From positions 1 to 64,000 of the forward strand of contig JAKBYX010000008.1 in NCBI GenBank assembly GCA_021840255.1: 64,000 bases of DNA. Reading direction: 5' to 3'. The notes under the pieces were generated by a model that had not been told where the DNA came from, did no database searches, and was given only the letters and a program-made list of their open reading frames with translations. Positions 9,602-17,604 of this stretch are shown here, in pieces; positions within the stretch are counted from its first letter, which is position 1; each line of letters opens with the position of its first letter. This DNA is from Nitrospirota bacterium (GTDB taxonomy: Bacteria > Nitrospirota > Thermodesulfovibrionia > Thermodesulfovibrionales > JdFR-88). Made by a program: the position numbers and the translations under genes.

Positions 9602-11338
9602 ATGGATAATGGAACGGAAGTGAAAAGTCCTTTGAAAGACAAAAAGAAACTGATACTCCTTTTGCTGATTGTTGGCGTCGTGTATACCAATAGTCTTATG
9701 TCCGGCTTTGTTGGAGACGACGAAAGGCTCATTATCCAAAAACAGGTTTTTTTCAGTCATCCGGCGAATTTTATCAAAATTTTAACTTCATGCGACGCAC
9801 CCCTCGGCCAGAAATTCCCCTACTACAGGCCTTTAAACACTCTAACTTTTATGCTGGACCATTATTTATGGGGGCTTAATCCTTTTTGGTACCATCTTGA
9901 GAATCTCCTGCTTCATGCCATGGTTGTAATACTTTTTTATCTGTTTTTGATGGAAGCATTTGAAGATGGGCGGATCGCTTTTCTTGCCTCTCTTCTATTC
10001 GCCGTATACCCTGTAAATACCGAGGCGGTGGATTCTATCAGCGGCAGAAACACTCTTTTTTGCGCGGCTTTTTCCCTTGTCTCTCTTTTGCTTTTGGCAA
10101 AAGGAGGCCGAAAGCGCATTGCAGTTTCTTTTTTAGCCTATTTTCTTGCCCTGCTGAGCAAGGAGCCGGCGGTGGTGTTGCCGTTTTTCCTCCTTTCCTT
10201 TGGGCTCACCGCCAGAGAAGAAAAATTCAAGGTTAAAAAAGACGTTTTAATCGGTTTTTTCGCGGTGACAGCCGTTTATTTTTTTATACGGCGTCTTGTG
10301 CTGGGCGCGTTCACATCCTCGACAGGGATCGAACTCTCTGTTTCCAGGCTAAAACTTATAGCTGCTGTCTATTTTGAACATTTCAGGCTTTTTGTTTTTC
10401 CATTTATTCTCAATGCGCTTTATGTGGACAGGGCAGTACCTTTTACCATGGTTAAAGGGGCCGTTGCCATTACAGGGATTCTTCTTTTGCTTTATTTTTC
10501 TTTGGCCAAGAGAACGCCAAGTCCGGTGCGGGCCGGGGCCCAGTGGATATTCTGGGGTCTGCTCCTGGTTTCAAACATTGTAAAGATACCAAGTGCCCCG
10601 GTCGCCGACAGATACCAGTACACGATCATTTTTGGTTTCGTGCTTATCCTGGGATATCTTCTGGCAGGGCTGCAAAAAAAGAGGATAATGGCGGGTGCAG
10701 CCATGACCTTCGCTATAGTGATACCTCTGTCAGCAAGAACCTTTATGAGGAATTTCATCTGGAAGGACAGTTTTAGCCTTTATTCGAGTCTGGTTCGATC
10801 TGACCCCGAGAATCCTATCGCCCGTTACGATCTTGGGGTCAGCTATATGAAGCGCGGAGACCCAGGGGACGCTTATCGCGAATTTAAAACGGCTTTGTCA
10901 ATTAATCCCGGTCTTCCTATGGCATGGATGAATCTCGGCGTGATTTCTGCTCAGCGCGGTCTTGCCGCCGATTCTGAACGGCAGCTTAGTGCTGCGCTGG
11001 CCCTTGATCCCGGCCTTTCCGAGGCGCATCTGGATCTTGGCGTTACCTATTATAGGGAAGGGTGTCTGCCGGATTCGGTGCGGGAGCTTAAAGCCGCACT
11101 TGCCATTGACCCCCGTTTTGTCCAAGCGTGGCTAAACCTGGGGATTGCCTATGAGGATGAGGGTAAAACTGAAAAAGCAATACAAGGGTACAGAATGGCT
11201 GCTCAATTGGCCCCCGGCCTTCTAAAAGCCCATCTTTTGCTTGGGAAGTGCTATCAAAAGGAAGGATTTCCGGAGGAGGCCGCCAGAGAGTTCCAAATAG
11301 TCCGCAAGCTTGATCCTGGCAATGCTTCAGGCCATTAA
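9602..11338 (+). CDS. TMTC-like membrane glycosyltransferase with five TPRs (paralog 7), frameshifted at its end
   Basis: 578 residues, separated from paralog 6 by 40 bases. The acidic loop is FVGDDE, the second loop NTEAVDSISGRN, with the usual membrane blocks and five TPRs most similar to those of paralog 6 (shared LLKAHLLLG..CYQK segment). The C-terminus ends abruptly as GNASGH. Removing one T at 11325-11326 would restore the paralog-like ending GNAQAINGLGE before a TGA at 11352-11354, so a one-base insertion has clipped the last residues. The domain itself is complete, so the effect is probably small. This is the last gene of the array; the next gene is convergent. Confidence 0.87.
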   Translation: MDNGTEVKSPLKDKKKLILLLLIVGVVYTNSLMSGFVGDDERLIIQKQVFFSHPANFIKILTSCDAPLGQKFPYYRPLNTLTFMLDHYLWGLNPFWYHLENLLLHAMVVILFYLFLMEAFEDGRIAFLASLLFAVYPVNTEAVDSISGRNTLFCAAFSLVSLLLLAKGGRKRIAVSFLAYFLALLSKEPAVVLPFFLLSFGLTAREEKFKVKKDVLIGFFAVTAVYFFIRRLVLGAFTSSTGIELSVSRLKLIAAVYFEHFRLFVFPFILNALYVDRAVPFTMVKGAVAITGILLLLYFSLAKRTPSPVRAGAQWIFWGLLLVSNIVKIPSAPVADRYQYTIIFGFVLILGYLLAGLQKKRIMAGAAMTFAIVIPLSARTFMRNFIWKDSFSLYSSLVRSDPENPIARYDLGVSYMKRGDPGDAYREFKTALSINPGLPMAWMNLGVISAQRGLAADSERQLSAALALDPGLSEAHLDLGVTYYREGCLPDSVRELKAALAIDPRFVQAWLNLGIAYEDEGKTEKAIQGYRMAAQLAPGLLKAHLLLGKCYQKEGFPEEAAREFQIVRKLDPGNASGH

Positions 11339-11389
11339 CGGTCTGGGTGAATGAAGGCAGGGATGTGTAATAAAAACGTATTGCTCAGA

Positions 11390-12628
11390 TCAACTTTTTT
11401 CTTCATATGACTTCGCCAGCTGTTCCCTGAGGGAAGGCAGTCTGCTTGCAAACGCCAGTGCGCCCAAAATGCAGCAGACCCCGCTTATAAAGAGGGTGTC
11501 CGGGGCGCCTATACGGCTTGCCAGCCATCCGGCGGAGAGGCTTCCAAACGGCGTCATGCCCATGAAGGCCATCGTGAAAAAGCTCATCACACGGCCCCGT
11601 TTGCCGTCCTCCACGATGTTCTGAAGCACCATGTTGCTTGAGGCCATCTGTACCATCATCCCGAAACCCGCCAGGCTAATAAGCGGCATTGAGAGCCAAA
11701 GGGAATGGGAAAGGGAAAAAGTAATAAGCCCTGCCCCGAAGATGGCCGCCGATAGCGGGGTAGTGATGCCAAGGCGGTTGGCGTCCTTCCAGGAGGCCAG
11801 AAAAATCGCGCCCATGAGCGCGCCAAGGCCGGAGGCGCCCATGAGGAAACCAAGCGTGTGCGCTCCTCCGTGCAGTATCTTGCCGGCAAAAATAGGCATT
11901 AGCACCTGATAGGGCATACCAAGGAAACTCATCAGGGCCAGCATAAGCAGAATGGCCTTTATCGGCGGGGAGCCGAACGCGTAAGAAAACCCTTCCGAAA
12001 GCTCACTTATAAAATCTTTTTCCCCCGGTCTTATGACGGGTTTCCCTATCCTCATCATGAGCAGCGCAACTATTACCGCCAGATAGCTTATGCCGTTTAT
12101 CAGGAAACATAACCCTTCGCCCAGGGCGGCTATCAAAATGCCGGCCATGGCGGGCCCGACGAGCCTTGCTCCGTTTACCAGGGAGGAATTCAGAGCGATG
12201 GCGTTGCCAAGGTCTTCTTTTCTTTCCAGCATGTCTACTACAAAGGCCTGCCTGATGGGAATGTCAAAGGAGTTTATGCACCCCAGAAAGACACTGAGCA
12301 GTATTATCTCCCATATCTTAACTGCCCCGGTAAGCACCAGGGCGGAAAGGACAAATGCCTGTATCATGGAGAGCGTCTGAGTGATGACAATCAGACGGTG
12401 CTTGTTAAGCCTGTCGGCCAGCACGCCCGCGAATGGGCCAAACAGTAGCGTCGGGATCCTGCCCGAAAAAGCCACCAGCCCCAGAAGAAGGGCGGACCCC
12501 GTCATTCGGTAGACAAGCCAGCTCATGGCTATCTGCTGCATCCAGGTGCCAACAAGGGATATCCCCTGGCCGGTAAAAAAGAGGCGGTAGTTCCTGTGTT
12601 TTAGAGACCGGAAAACGTTAAAAGACAT
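11390..12628 (-). CDS. MFS transporter, MFS_3/EntS-like exporter family
   Basis: About 412 residues, with roughly twelve hydrophobic segments. The start FNVFRSLKHRNYRLFFTGQG and the later WMQQIAMSWLVYRMTGSA are typical of the MFS_3 branch that includes EntS. The cytoplasmic loop GVLADRLNKHR matches MFS motif A. The likely role is proton-driven export of a small molecule; the substrate is unknown. I used the ATG at 12628; a TTG seven codons upstream keeps the frame open to 12649. A perfect inverted repeat lies 32 bases upstream and may be its operator. The gene is convergent with the TMTC array. Confidence 0.85.
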   Translation of the reverse strand: MSFNVFRSLKHRNYRLFFTGQGISLVGTWMQQIAMSWLVYRMTGSALLLGLVAFSGRIPTLLFGPFAGVLADRLNKHRLIVITQTLSMIQAFVLSALVLTGAVKIWEIILLSVFLGCINSFDIPIRQAFVVDMLERKEDLGNAIALNSSLVNGARLVGPAMAGILIAALGEGLCFLINGISYLAVIVALLMMRIGKPVIRPGEKDFISELSEGFSYAFGSPPIKAILLMLALMSFLGMPYQVLMPIFAGKILHGGAHTLGFLMGASGLGALMGAIFLASWKDANRLGITTPLSAAIFGAGLITFSLSHSLWLSMPLISLAGFGMMVQMASSNMVLQNIVEDGKRGRVMSFFTMAFMGMTPFGSLSAGWLASRIGAPDTLFISGVCCILGALAFASRLPSLREQLAKSYEEKS

Positions 12629-12659
12629 TTTTTCTTCAGAAGACCCCAAAAATAATTAT

Positions 12660-12675
12660 GTAAGTGAATACTTAC
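12660..12675. promoter_or_regulatory. Inverted repeat, probable repressor operator for the MFS gene
   Basis: GTAAGT-GAAT-ACTTAC is a perfect 6-bp inverted repeat with a 4-base centre, just upstream of the minus-strand MFS gene. Short AAGT/ACTT palindromes are common operators of TetR- or MarR-type repressors. No such regulator is visible nearby, so the cognate protein is unknown. Confidence 0.4.
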
Positions 12676-12784
12676 CACAATAGTATATCCTTACGGGAGT
12701 GGCAGGTGTCAACGCCGGGAATTGATTGTCCATGCGGAGGCCGGGCATGCAAGGGTATCGGGACACTAAGTGTTGCGCTTTTCC

Positions 12785-12814
12785 TTTACTTTTTAAAATC
12801 AGCACGATTAAAAT
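12785..12814 (+). promoter_or_regulatory. Sigma-70-like promoter immediately before the hexaheme gene
   Basis: TTTACT (12785-12790) and TAAAAT (12809-12814) are 18 bases apart. Transcription would begin near 12821, at or just before the ATG at 12824, with no room for a ribosome binding site. The mRNA would be leaderless or nearly so. Confidence 0.4.
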
Positions 12815-12823
12815 AGTATGCTT

Positions 12824-14365
12824 ATGAAATTTTCACAGGTAGCCTTTCTCTTTGCGGCGGCCCTGCTCTTACTGTTACCGGACGGCAAAGTCTGGGCCTT
12901 CCATGAAGGCGGAGCTGGGCCATGCGAGGGATGTCACACGATGCACAACTCGATTACCGCAAGTACGTCACCAAATTTTAAGCCCAATCAAGTTTCTTTA
13001 AATGGCAATGTAACTGGATGGACTGGTATCGGATCGGGCGCAAACGCTGTCGTCAATCGGGGAGGGGCAGTGGGCGCCGGGACGACCGCATCCCTCCTCA
13101 GGGGTGCCGATCCAAGTTCCACATGTCTTAATTGCCATGAGGAGACCGGCAAAGCCGCAACTGGTTTTTATATAAGCACCGCCACGTCTGACATGCCCAC
13201 GGGCTCTCCCCCCCTGGAGCTGACCCCCGGAGGAGATTTCGGCTGGCTAAAAAAAAACTATACCTGGGGAACAAGCCCCATTTACACGGATAACGGGGAC
13301 AGGCATGGCCATAATATAGTTGCGGCAGATTTCGAGTACAATGTGGACTCTACCAACAATACAAACAATGAGGCACCCGGCGGCATATATCCGGATTCCG
13401 ATCTGACCTGCATAAGCTGCCATGACCCTCATGGGACATACAGGAGAAAGCCTGATGGCAGCATAACAAACAGCCTGAGCGGTGGCCCTATAATAGCTTC
13501 GGGGTCATATGACACCAGTCCCACGCCGGGCGTAGGCCAAACGGTCGGGGTCTATAGGCTTCTCGGGGGCGTGGGATATCTCCCCCTGGATTTGTCGGGG
13601 AACCCATCCTATGCCTTTGCTTATGAGCCCCCCGCCGCCATTTCCCCTTCTGTCTATAACAGGTCCGAGGACACTACACAGACTGTTGTTGCTTACGGGG
13701 TGGGAATGTCCCAATGGTGCAGGAACTGCCACCCGAACATGCATACGGGAAATGGAAACGATTCTCAAAATGTCCAGAACGCCACTGGTGCTACGGAAAG
13801 CTTCCCGCAGCCCCAGGACACCCCTGGCTATACATCACATCCTTCAGGTAATGTAAGTGTCCCCGCAAATGATGAGCTGGGCGGCCAATTTGCAGCTAAT
13901 TACATTTCATATATTTATACGGGAAATTATAACGGAACCAGCGCTTCCTACTCTTCACTTGTACCCTATGAAATGAACACGACAGATTACGCAACACTTC
14001 AGTCCAAAGCCAATATTAATGGAATATATCCGGACCCTCTAAGCACAGACTTGGTGTCCTGTTTGAGTTGCCACAGGGCGCATGCTTCTGGATGGGACTA
14101 TATCATGCGCTTTAAATACAATGGAATAAATGACGGCAACTACGGTTATAGGGAGACTATGACCGACAATAACGGCGGCGGCGTTCCGGTATATCCTGAT
14201 CCCCTTACTGACCCCTCAAATGCAATGGGGCGCACGACAACTGAGACCCAGCAGGCATATTATGGCAGACAGGCGACCCACTTCACCACCAATGAAACTG
14301 TCCTCTGCAACAAATGCCACATTGGCCAGGCAACCGAAACGCCTCCCACAGGCCATCAATACTAA
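12824..14365 (+). CDS. Secreted hexaheme c-type cytochrome
   Basis: 513 residues from the ATG at 12824; the ATG at 12818 adds only two residues but lies almost on the -10 element. A signal peptide (K, then an Ala/Leu-rich core ending near KVWA) sends it to the periplasm or beyond. Six CxxCH heme sites are present: CEGCH near the N-terminus, CLNCH, CISCH, CRNCH, CLSCH and CNKCH near the C-terminus. Several are followed by the H-D-P-H-G or R-A-H pattern of paired-heme domains. Long Gly/Asn/Thr-rich stretches separate them. No close family is recognised; a role in extracytoplasmic electron transfer is inferred. It is monocistronic, flanked by a divergent MFS gene and a repeat-containing gap. Confidence 0.85.
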   Translation: MKFSQVAFLFAAALLLLLPDGKVWAFHEGGAGPCEGCHTMHNSITASTSPNFKPNQVSLNGNVTGWTGIGSGANAVVNRGGAVGAGTTASLLRGADPSSTCLNCHEETGKAATGFYISTATSDMPTGSPPLELTPGGDFGWLKKNYTWGTSPIYTDNGDRHGHNIVAADFEYNVDSTNNTNNEAPGGIYPDSDLTCISCHDPHGTYRRKPDGSITNSLSGGPIIASGSYDTSPTPGVGQTVGVYRLLGGVGYLPLDLSGNPSYAFAYEPPAAISPSVYNRSEDTTQTVVAYGVGMSQWCRNCHPNMHTGNGNDSQNVQNATGATESFPQPQDTPGYTSHPSGNVSVPANDELGGQFAANYISYIYTGNYNGTSASYSSLVPYEMNTTDYATLQSKANINGIYPDPLSTDLVSCLSCHRAHASGWDYIMRFKYNGINDGNYGYRETMTDNNGGGVPVYPDPLTDPSNAMGRTTTETQQAYYGRQATHFTTNETVLCNKCHIGQATETPPTGHQY

Positions 14366-14551
14366 AGATGGGAAGGCAGGGTCTGCCAAGCCGGAAAATC
14401 TGAAAATTTTTTTTCATGCTTGGTCCATTTGCACCAGGCGATTGCATCATTAAGCCTCTGAAATGGCTCGCCCTTACTTTGATTCCGAGTCCCGGTATTT
14501 AACAGCCACTTTCAAAATAAAAGCGATTGGAGTAAAATAACCTTTTTCCCA
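14366..14551. other. Non-coding stretch before dispersed repeat copy A
   Basis: The gap between the hexaheme gene and the threonine operon is 329 bases; this is the part outside repeat copy A. It holds a short hairpin (GGCAG-GGT-CTGCC, 14373-14385) with a T-run only 20 bases later, so termination is possible but not clear. I see nothing else in it. Confidence 0.4.
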
Positions 14552-14644
14552 TTTTATGCCCCCCCGGGGGCATCGAATGTGAGGAATTTCAGGTTTTATT
14601 GGATTCGCTCGCTAACCCTTCGGGGTGCGCTCGCTATCCATTTT
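14552..14644 (+). repeat. Dispersed intergenic repeat, copy A (long form)
   Basis: Conserved order of elements: TTTTATGCCC, GGGGCATCGAATGT, then about 20 variable bases, ATTCGCTCGCT, a hairpin ACCC-TTC-GGGGT, GCGCTCGCTATCCATTTT. The same order occurs at 20046-20134 (minus), 16460-16536 (minus) and 31411-31491 (plus). It lies just upstream of the first threonine synthase gene. Confidence 0.75.
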
Positions 14645-14694
14645 GCCATTTTTGTTTTGTTTTGATTTGATTCAGCCGGAAGGAGAGGTGGGCT

Positions 14695-15930
14695 ATGGGT
14701 TATGTGAAGGCTCTAAGATGTCGTGAGTGTTCCCGGGAGTATCCCGTGGAGCCCATTTATGTGTGCGAGTTCTGTTTTGGCCCCCTGGAGGTGGTTTATG
14801 ATTACAGCGGCATCAGCAAGGTGCTTGACAGAAAAACCATCGAGGGGCGCGAGAAAAACCTGTGGCGCTACCGGGAACTGCTGCCCATAGATGGGGAGCC
14901 CCGGGTAGGTTTGAGCTCCGGTTTCACCCCGCTTTTAAAGGCAGACAACCTGGCAAAGGTGCTTGGGGTGAGGGAGCTTTTCATAAAGGACGATACCGTG
15001 ATGCATCCCACGCTCTCCTTCAAGGACAGGGTGGTGTCCGTGGCACTTACCAAGGCCATGGAGTTCGGGTTTGACACGGTGGCGTGCGCTTCAACGGGCA
15101 ATCTGGCGCATTCGGTCTCCGCTCTGGGGGCGCGTTCCGGGCTTAACAGGTTCGTGTTCATACCGGCTAGCCTTGAGCAGAGCAAGATCACCGCGTCCAT
15201 CGTGTATTCCCCCAACCTGATAGCGGTTGACGGCAACTACGACGACGTGAACCGGCTTTGCAGCGAGATCGCCAACAAGTATAAATGGGCGTTCGTGAAC
15301 ATCAATATAAGGCCGTACTATGCCGAGGGCTCCAAGACGCTGGGATTCGAGATACTCGAACAGCTGGGCTGGACGGCTCCGGACAACGTGGTCATACCCT
15401 GCGCAAGCGGGTCGCTGCTAACCAAGATATGGAAGAGCTTCAAGGAGGCCAAGATGATAGGCCTCCTGGACGGGCTGGAAACGAAGGTGTTTGCCGCGCA
15501 GGCCACCGGATGTTCGCCCATTGTTACCGCCATAAAGCAGGGCGTTGATGTGATACGCCCGGTCAAGCCGGACACACTGGCCAAATCCCTTGCCATCGGG
15601 AACCCCGCCGACGGATTTTACGCCGGGGCCATCGTCAGGGAGACGGGCGGTGCGGGAGAGGATGTCTCCGACCTGGAGCTGATAGAGGCCATAAAGCTTC
15701 TGGCCGCGACCGAGGGTGTCTTTGCCGAGACGGCGGGGGGCGTAACGCTTGCCGCCACAAAAAAACTTATAGCTGCAGGAAAGATAGACAGGGATTCGCG
15801 CACGGTGGTCTGCATCACCGGCAACGGGCTTAAAACAGCGGAGGCGCTTGCCGGGCATACGGCCAGCGTGCACCGCATAAAGCCTAATCTGGCATCCTTC
15901 GAGGATGTCCTTAACGCAATAGGGAGGTGA
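14695..15930 (+). CDS. thrC: Threonine synthase with N-terminal zinc ribbon
   Basis: 411 residues, start supported by AAGGAGAGG 9 bases upstream. It converts O-phosphohomoserine to threonine in the cytoplasm, with PLP. A zinc ribbon (Cys9-x2-Cys12, Cys24-x2-Cys27) precedes the fold-type II PLP domain, in which Lys110 of LSFKDR is the Schiff-base lysine. ASTGNLAHS is the phosphate-cradle loop and ITGNGLK the late glycine motif. A second threonine synthase lies 0.6 kb downstream. Duplicates in such operons may have diverged to a related beta-elimination or replacement reaction; the MoaD and NIL neighbours suggest a sulfur-using role for one of them. Confidence 0.85.
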   Translation: MGYVKALRCRECSREYPVEPIYVCEFCFGPLEVVYDYSGISKVLDRKTIEGREKNLWRYRELLPIDGEPRVGLSSGFTPLLKADNLAKVLGVRELFIKDDTVMHPTLSFKDRVVSVALTKAMEFGFDTVACASTGNLAHSVSALGARSGLNRFVFIPASLEQSKITASIVYSPNLIAVDGNYDDVNRLCSEIANKYKWAFVNINIRPYYAEGSKTLGFEILEQLGWTAPDNVVIPCASGSLLTKIWKSFKEAKMIGLLDGLETKVFAAQATGCSPIVTAIKQGVDVIRPVKPDTLAKSLAIGNPADGFYAGAIVRETGGAGEDVSDLELIEAIKLLAATEGVFAETAGGVTLAATKKLIAAGKIDRDSRTVVCITGNGLKTAEALAGHTASVHRIKPNLASFEDVLNAIGR

Positions 15931-15937
15931 TCGGGAC

Positions 15938-16216
15938 ATGTCAGTAAAAGTGAGGATTCCTACCCCGCTTCAGCGGATCACAGGCGGGAAAGAGGAGGTA
16001 AGCACGGAGCCCGGCAAGGTCAGCGACATTGTCCAGGACCTGGAGAGGCAATTCCCCGGAATTGCCGAAAGGATCTCCGAGGGCGGCAAGATAAGAAGGT
16101 TCGTCAACGTTTACGTGAACGAAGAGGACATCCGGTTCCTGCAGGCAGAAAATACGGTGGTAAAGGACGGGGACGAGGTGTCCATAGTGCCTGCCATAGC
16201 GGGCGGAAGGCGGTAA
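15938..16216 (+). CDS. MoaD/ThiS-family ubiquitin-like sulfur carrier with masked C-terminus
   Basis: 92 residues with the beta-grasp pattern of MoaD: VKVRIPTPLQ strand, a V-x-D-I-V-Q-D-L helix, N-V-Y-V-N-E-E-D and D-G-D-E-V-S-I-V-P. The chain ends AIAGGRR. The Gly-Gly that would be adenylated and turned into a thiocarboxylate is followed by two arginines, so trimming by a JAMM-type peptidase would be needed first; none is in the window. Comparable carriers feed sulfide into cysteine (CysO) or homocysteine (HcyS of Wolinella). It lies seven bases after thrC, so it is co-transcribed. Molybdopterin synthesis is less likely because no moa genes are near. Confidence 0.8.
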   Translation: MSVKVRIPTPLQRITGGKEEVSTEPGKVSDIVQDLERQFPGIAERISEGGKIRRFVNVYVNEEDIRFLQAENTVVKDGDEVSIVPAIAGGRR

Positions 16217-16220
16217 AAAG

Positions 16221-16457
16221 ATGAAACAGCGGGTAAAGCTTACGTTTCCGCAGCAGCTCATAAAAGAGCCTGTCATCTTCAGGATGGCCAAGCAGTTCAA
16301 CGTTATGCCCAATATCAGGAGGGCCAGGGTCACCGAGACCATAGGAGAGATGGTCCTTGAGCTTGAAGGCGCACCAGAAGACCTCACGCGCGGCGTAGAA
16401 TTTTTGAGGAGCCAGGGCGTTGTGGTGGAGCTCGTCGAGGGCGACATAGTAGAATGA
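16221..16457 (+). CDS. Stand-alone NIL domain protein
   Basis: 78 residues covering one NIL domain, with VKLTFPQQLIKEPVIFRMAK at the start and an I-G-E-M-V-L-E-L-E-G core strand. NIL domains form the regulatory tail of the methionine importer ATPase MetN, and fused to ferredoxin take part in sulfide-to-homocysteine conversion in methanogens. As a lone domain between a sulfur carrier and threonine synthase, it may sense or bind a sulfur amino acid or assist sulfur transfer; neither is shown. Start ATG is four bases after the MoaD stop. Confidence 0.8.
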   Translation: MKQRVKLTFPQQLIKEPVIFRMAKQFNVMPNIRRARVTETIGEMVLELEGAPEDLTRGVEFLRSQGVVVELVEGDIVE

Positions 16458-16459
16458 AT

Positions 16460-16536
16460 AATGGACAGCGAGCGGTTAGCGGGCGAATGTGATGAATAGA
16501 AAAAACCTTGCATTCGAAATCCGAAGGGTTTTTTAA
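16460..16536 (-). repeat. Dispersed intergenic repeat, copy B (short form)
   Basis: Read on the minus strand it gives ACCCTTCGGATTTCGAATG, then CATTCGCCCGCT and CCGCTCGCTGTCCATT. Its inner hairpin is missing compared with copies A and C. It fills the only gap in the threonine operon, and the purine run GAAGGG near its end (16523-16528) is the best Shine-Dalgarno candidate for the next gene. Confidence 0.65.
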
Positions 16537-16539
16537 AAA

Positions 16540-17604
16540 ATGGCATGGAAAGGGATAGTTGACCAATACAGAGAGTTTCTGCCCGTAACCGGGAACACCC
16601 CTTCAGTGACCCTGCTGGAGGGCGGCACGCCCCTGGTGAAGGCCGTAAACCTGGCAGCGAAAAAGGGCCTCGATATAGAGCTTTACTTTAAATTCGAAGG
16701 CGCAAACCCCACGGGATCTTTCAAGGACAGGGGGATGGCATTGGCGATCCCCAAGGCCCTCGAAGAGGGCGGCAAGGCGGTCATCTGCGCCTCTACCGGA
16801 AATACCTCGGCTGCCGCGGCCGCTTACGCCGCACGCGCCGGGATCAAGGCGGTAGTGCTTATCCCGGAGGGGAAGATCGCCTTCGGGAAGCTGGCCCAGG
16901 CCATCATTCACGGGGCACATGTCCTTCAGATAAACGGTAATTTCGACAGCGCCCTGGACCTTGTGAAAAAGATAGTTGCGGAATACCCGGTAAAGCTGGT
17001 CAATTCCATTAACCCCTTCAGGCTCGAGGGACAGAAGACAGCGGCTTTCGAGATAGTGGATGCGCTTGGCGGGGCTCCTGCGTGCCACGCGCTGCCCGTC
17101 GGCAATGCCGGGAACATCACGGCCTACTGGAAGGGGTACAATGAATACAGGAAGATTGGCAGGGCACAGACCCTTCCAAGGATGCTGGGTTTTCAGGCGG
17201 CAGGCGCGGCGCCCATAGTGCTGGGAAGCCCTGTAGCCCACCCGGAAACCATAGCCACCGCCATACGCATAGGAAATCCCGCAAGCTGGACAGGGGCTCT
17301 GAACGCCATCTCGGAATCCAGCGGCAGGATAGAGGCGGTCACGGATGAGGAGATACTGGATGCATACCGCCTTGTCGCTTCCACCGAGGGCGTCTTCTGC
17401 GAGCCGGCAAGCGCCGCGTCCGTGGCTGGGGTTTTGAAACTGGGCAGGGAAGGCTTCTTTAAACCAGGCGACCGGGTAGTCTGTACCCTTACGGGGCATG
17501 GACTCAAGGACCCGGACTCTGTCTTCAAGAGTATGTCTGCCTCCCCGCTGAAGGTGGAAAACGACCTGGCTGTAATAAAAGATGTGATAGCGAAGATACT
17601 TTGA
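16540..17604 (+). CDS. thrC: Threonine synthase (canonical short form)
   Basis: 354 residues of fold-type II PLP enzyme without a zinc ribbon. LLEGGTPL is followed by [14 protein letters not shown] with Schiff-base Lys62, ASTGNTSA as phosphate loop, P-V-G-N-A-G-N as PLP-phosphate loop and L-T-G-H-G-L-K near the end. This is the usual bacterial ThrC pattern, so it is the better candidate for the housekeeping enzyme of the two. Its stop overlaps the TTG of the next gene (TTGA). Confidence 0.88.
   Translation: MAWKGIVDQYREFLPVTGNTPSVTLLEGGTPLVKAVNLAAKKGLDIELYFKFEGANPTGSFKDRGMALAIPKALEEGGKAVICASTGNTSAAAAAYAARAGIKAVVLIPEGKIAFGKLAQAIIHGAHVLQINGNFDSALDLVKKIVAEYPVKLVNSINPFRLEGQKTAAFEIVDALGGAPACHALPVGNAGNITAYWKGYNEYRKIGRAQTLPRMLGFQAAGAAPIVLGSPVAHPETIATAIRIGNPASWTGALNAISESSGRIEAVTDEEILDAYRLVASTEGVFCEPASAASVAGVLKLGREGFFKPGDRVVCTLTGHGLKDPDSVFKSMSASPLKVENDLAVIKDVIAKIL

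Noticed and set aside
1-11338. Repeated units in the TPR region as a possible CRISPR or satellite array
   Set aside because: Unit length is 102 bases, in frame, with TPR consensus; spacers are absent.
12676-12800. c-di-GMP or cGAMP riboswitch before the hexaheme gene
   Set aside because: I looked for the GEMM-type conserved blocks before the cytochrome genes and could not find them.
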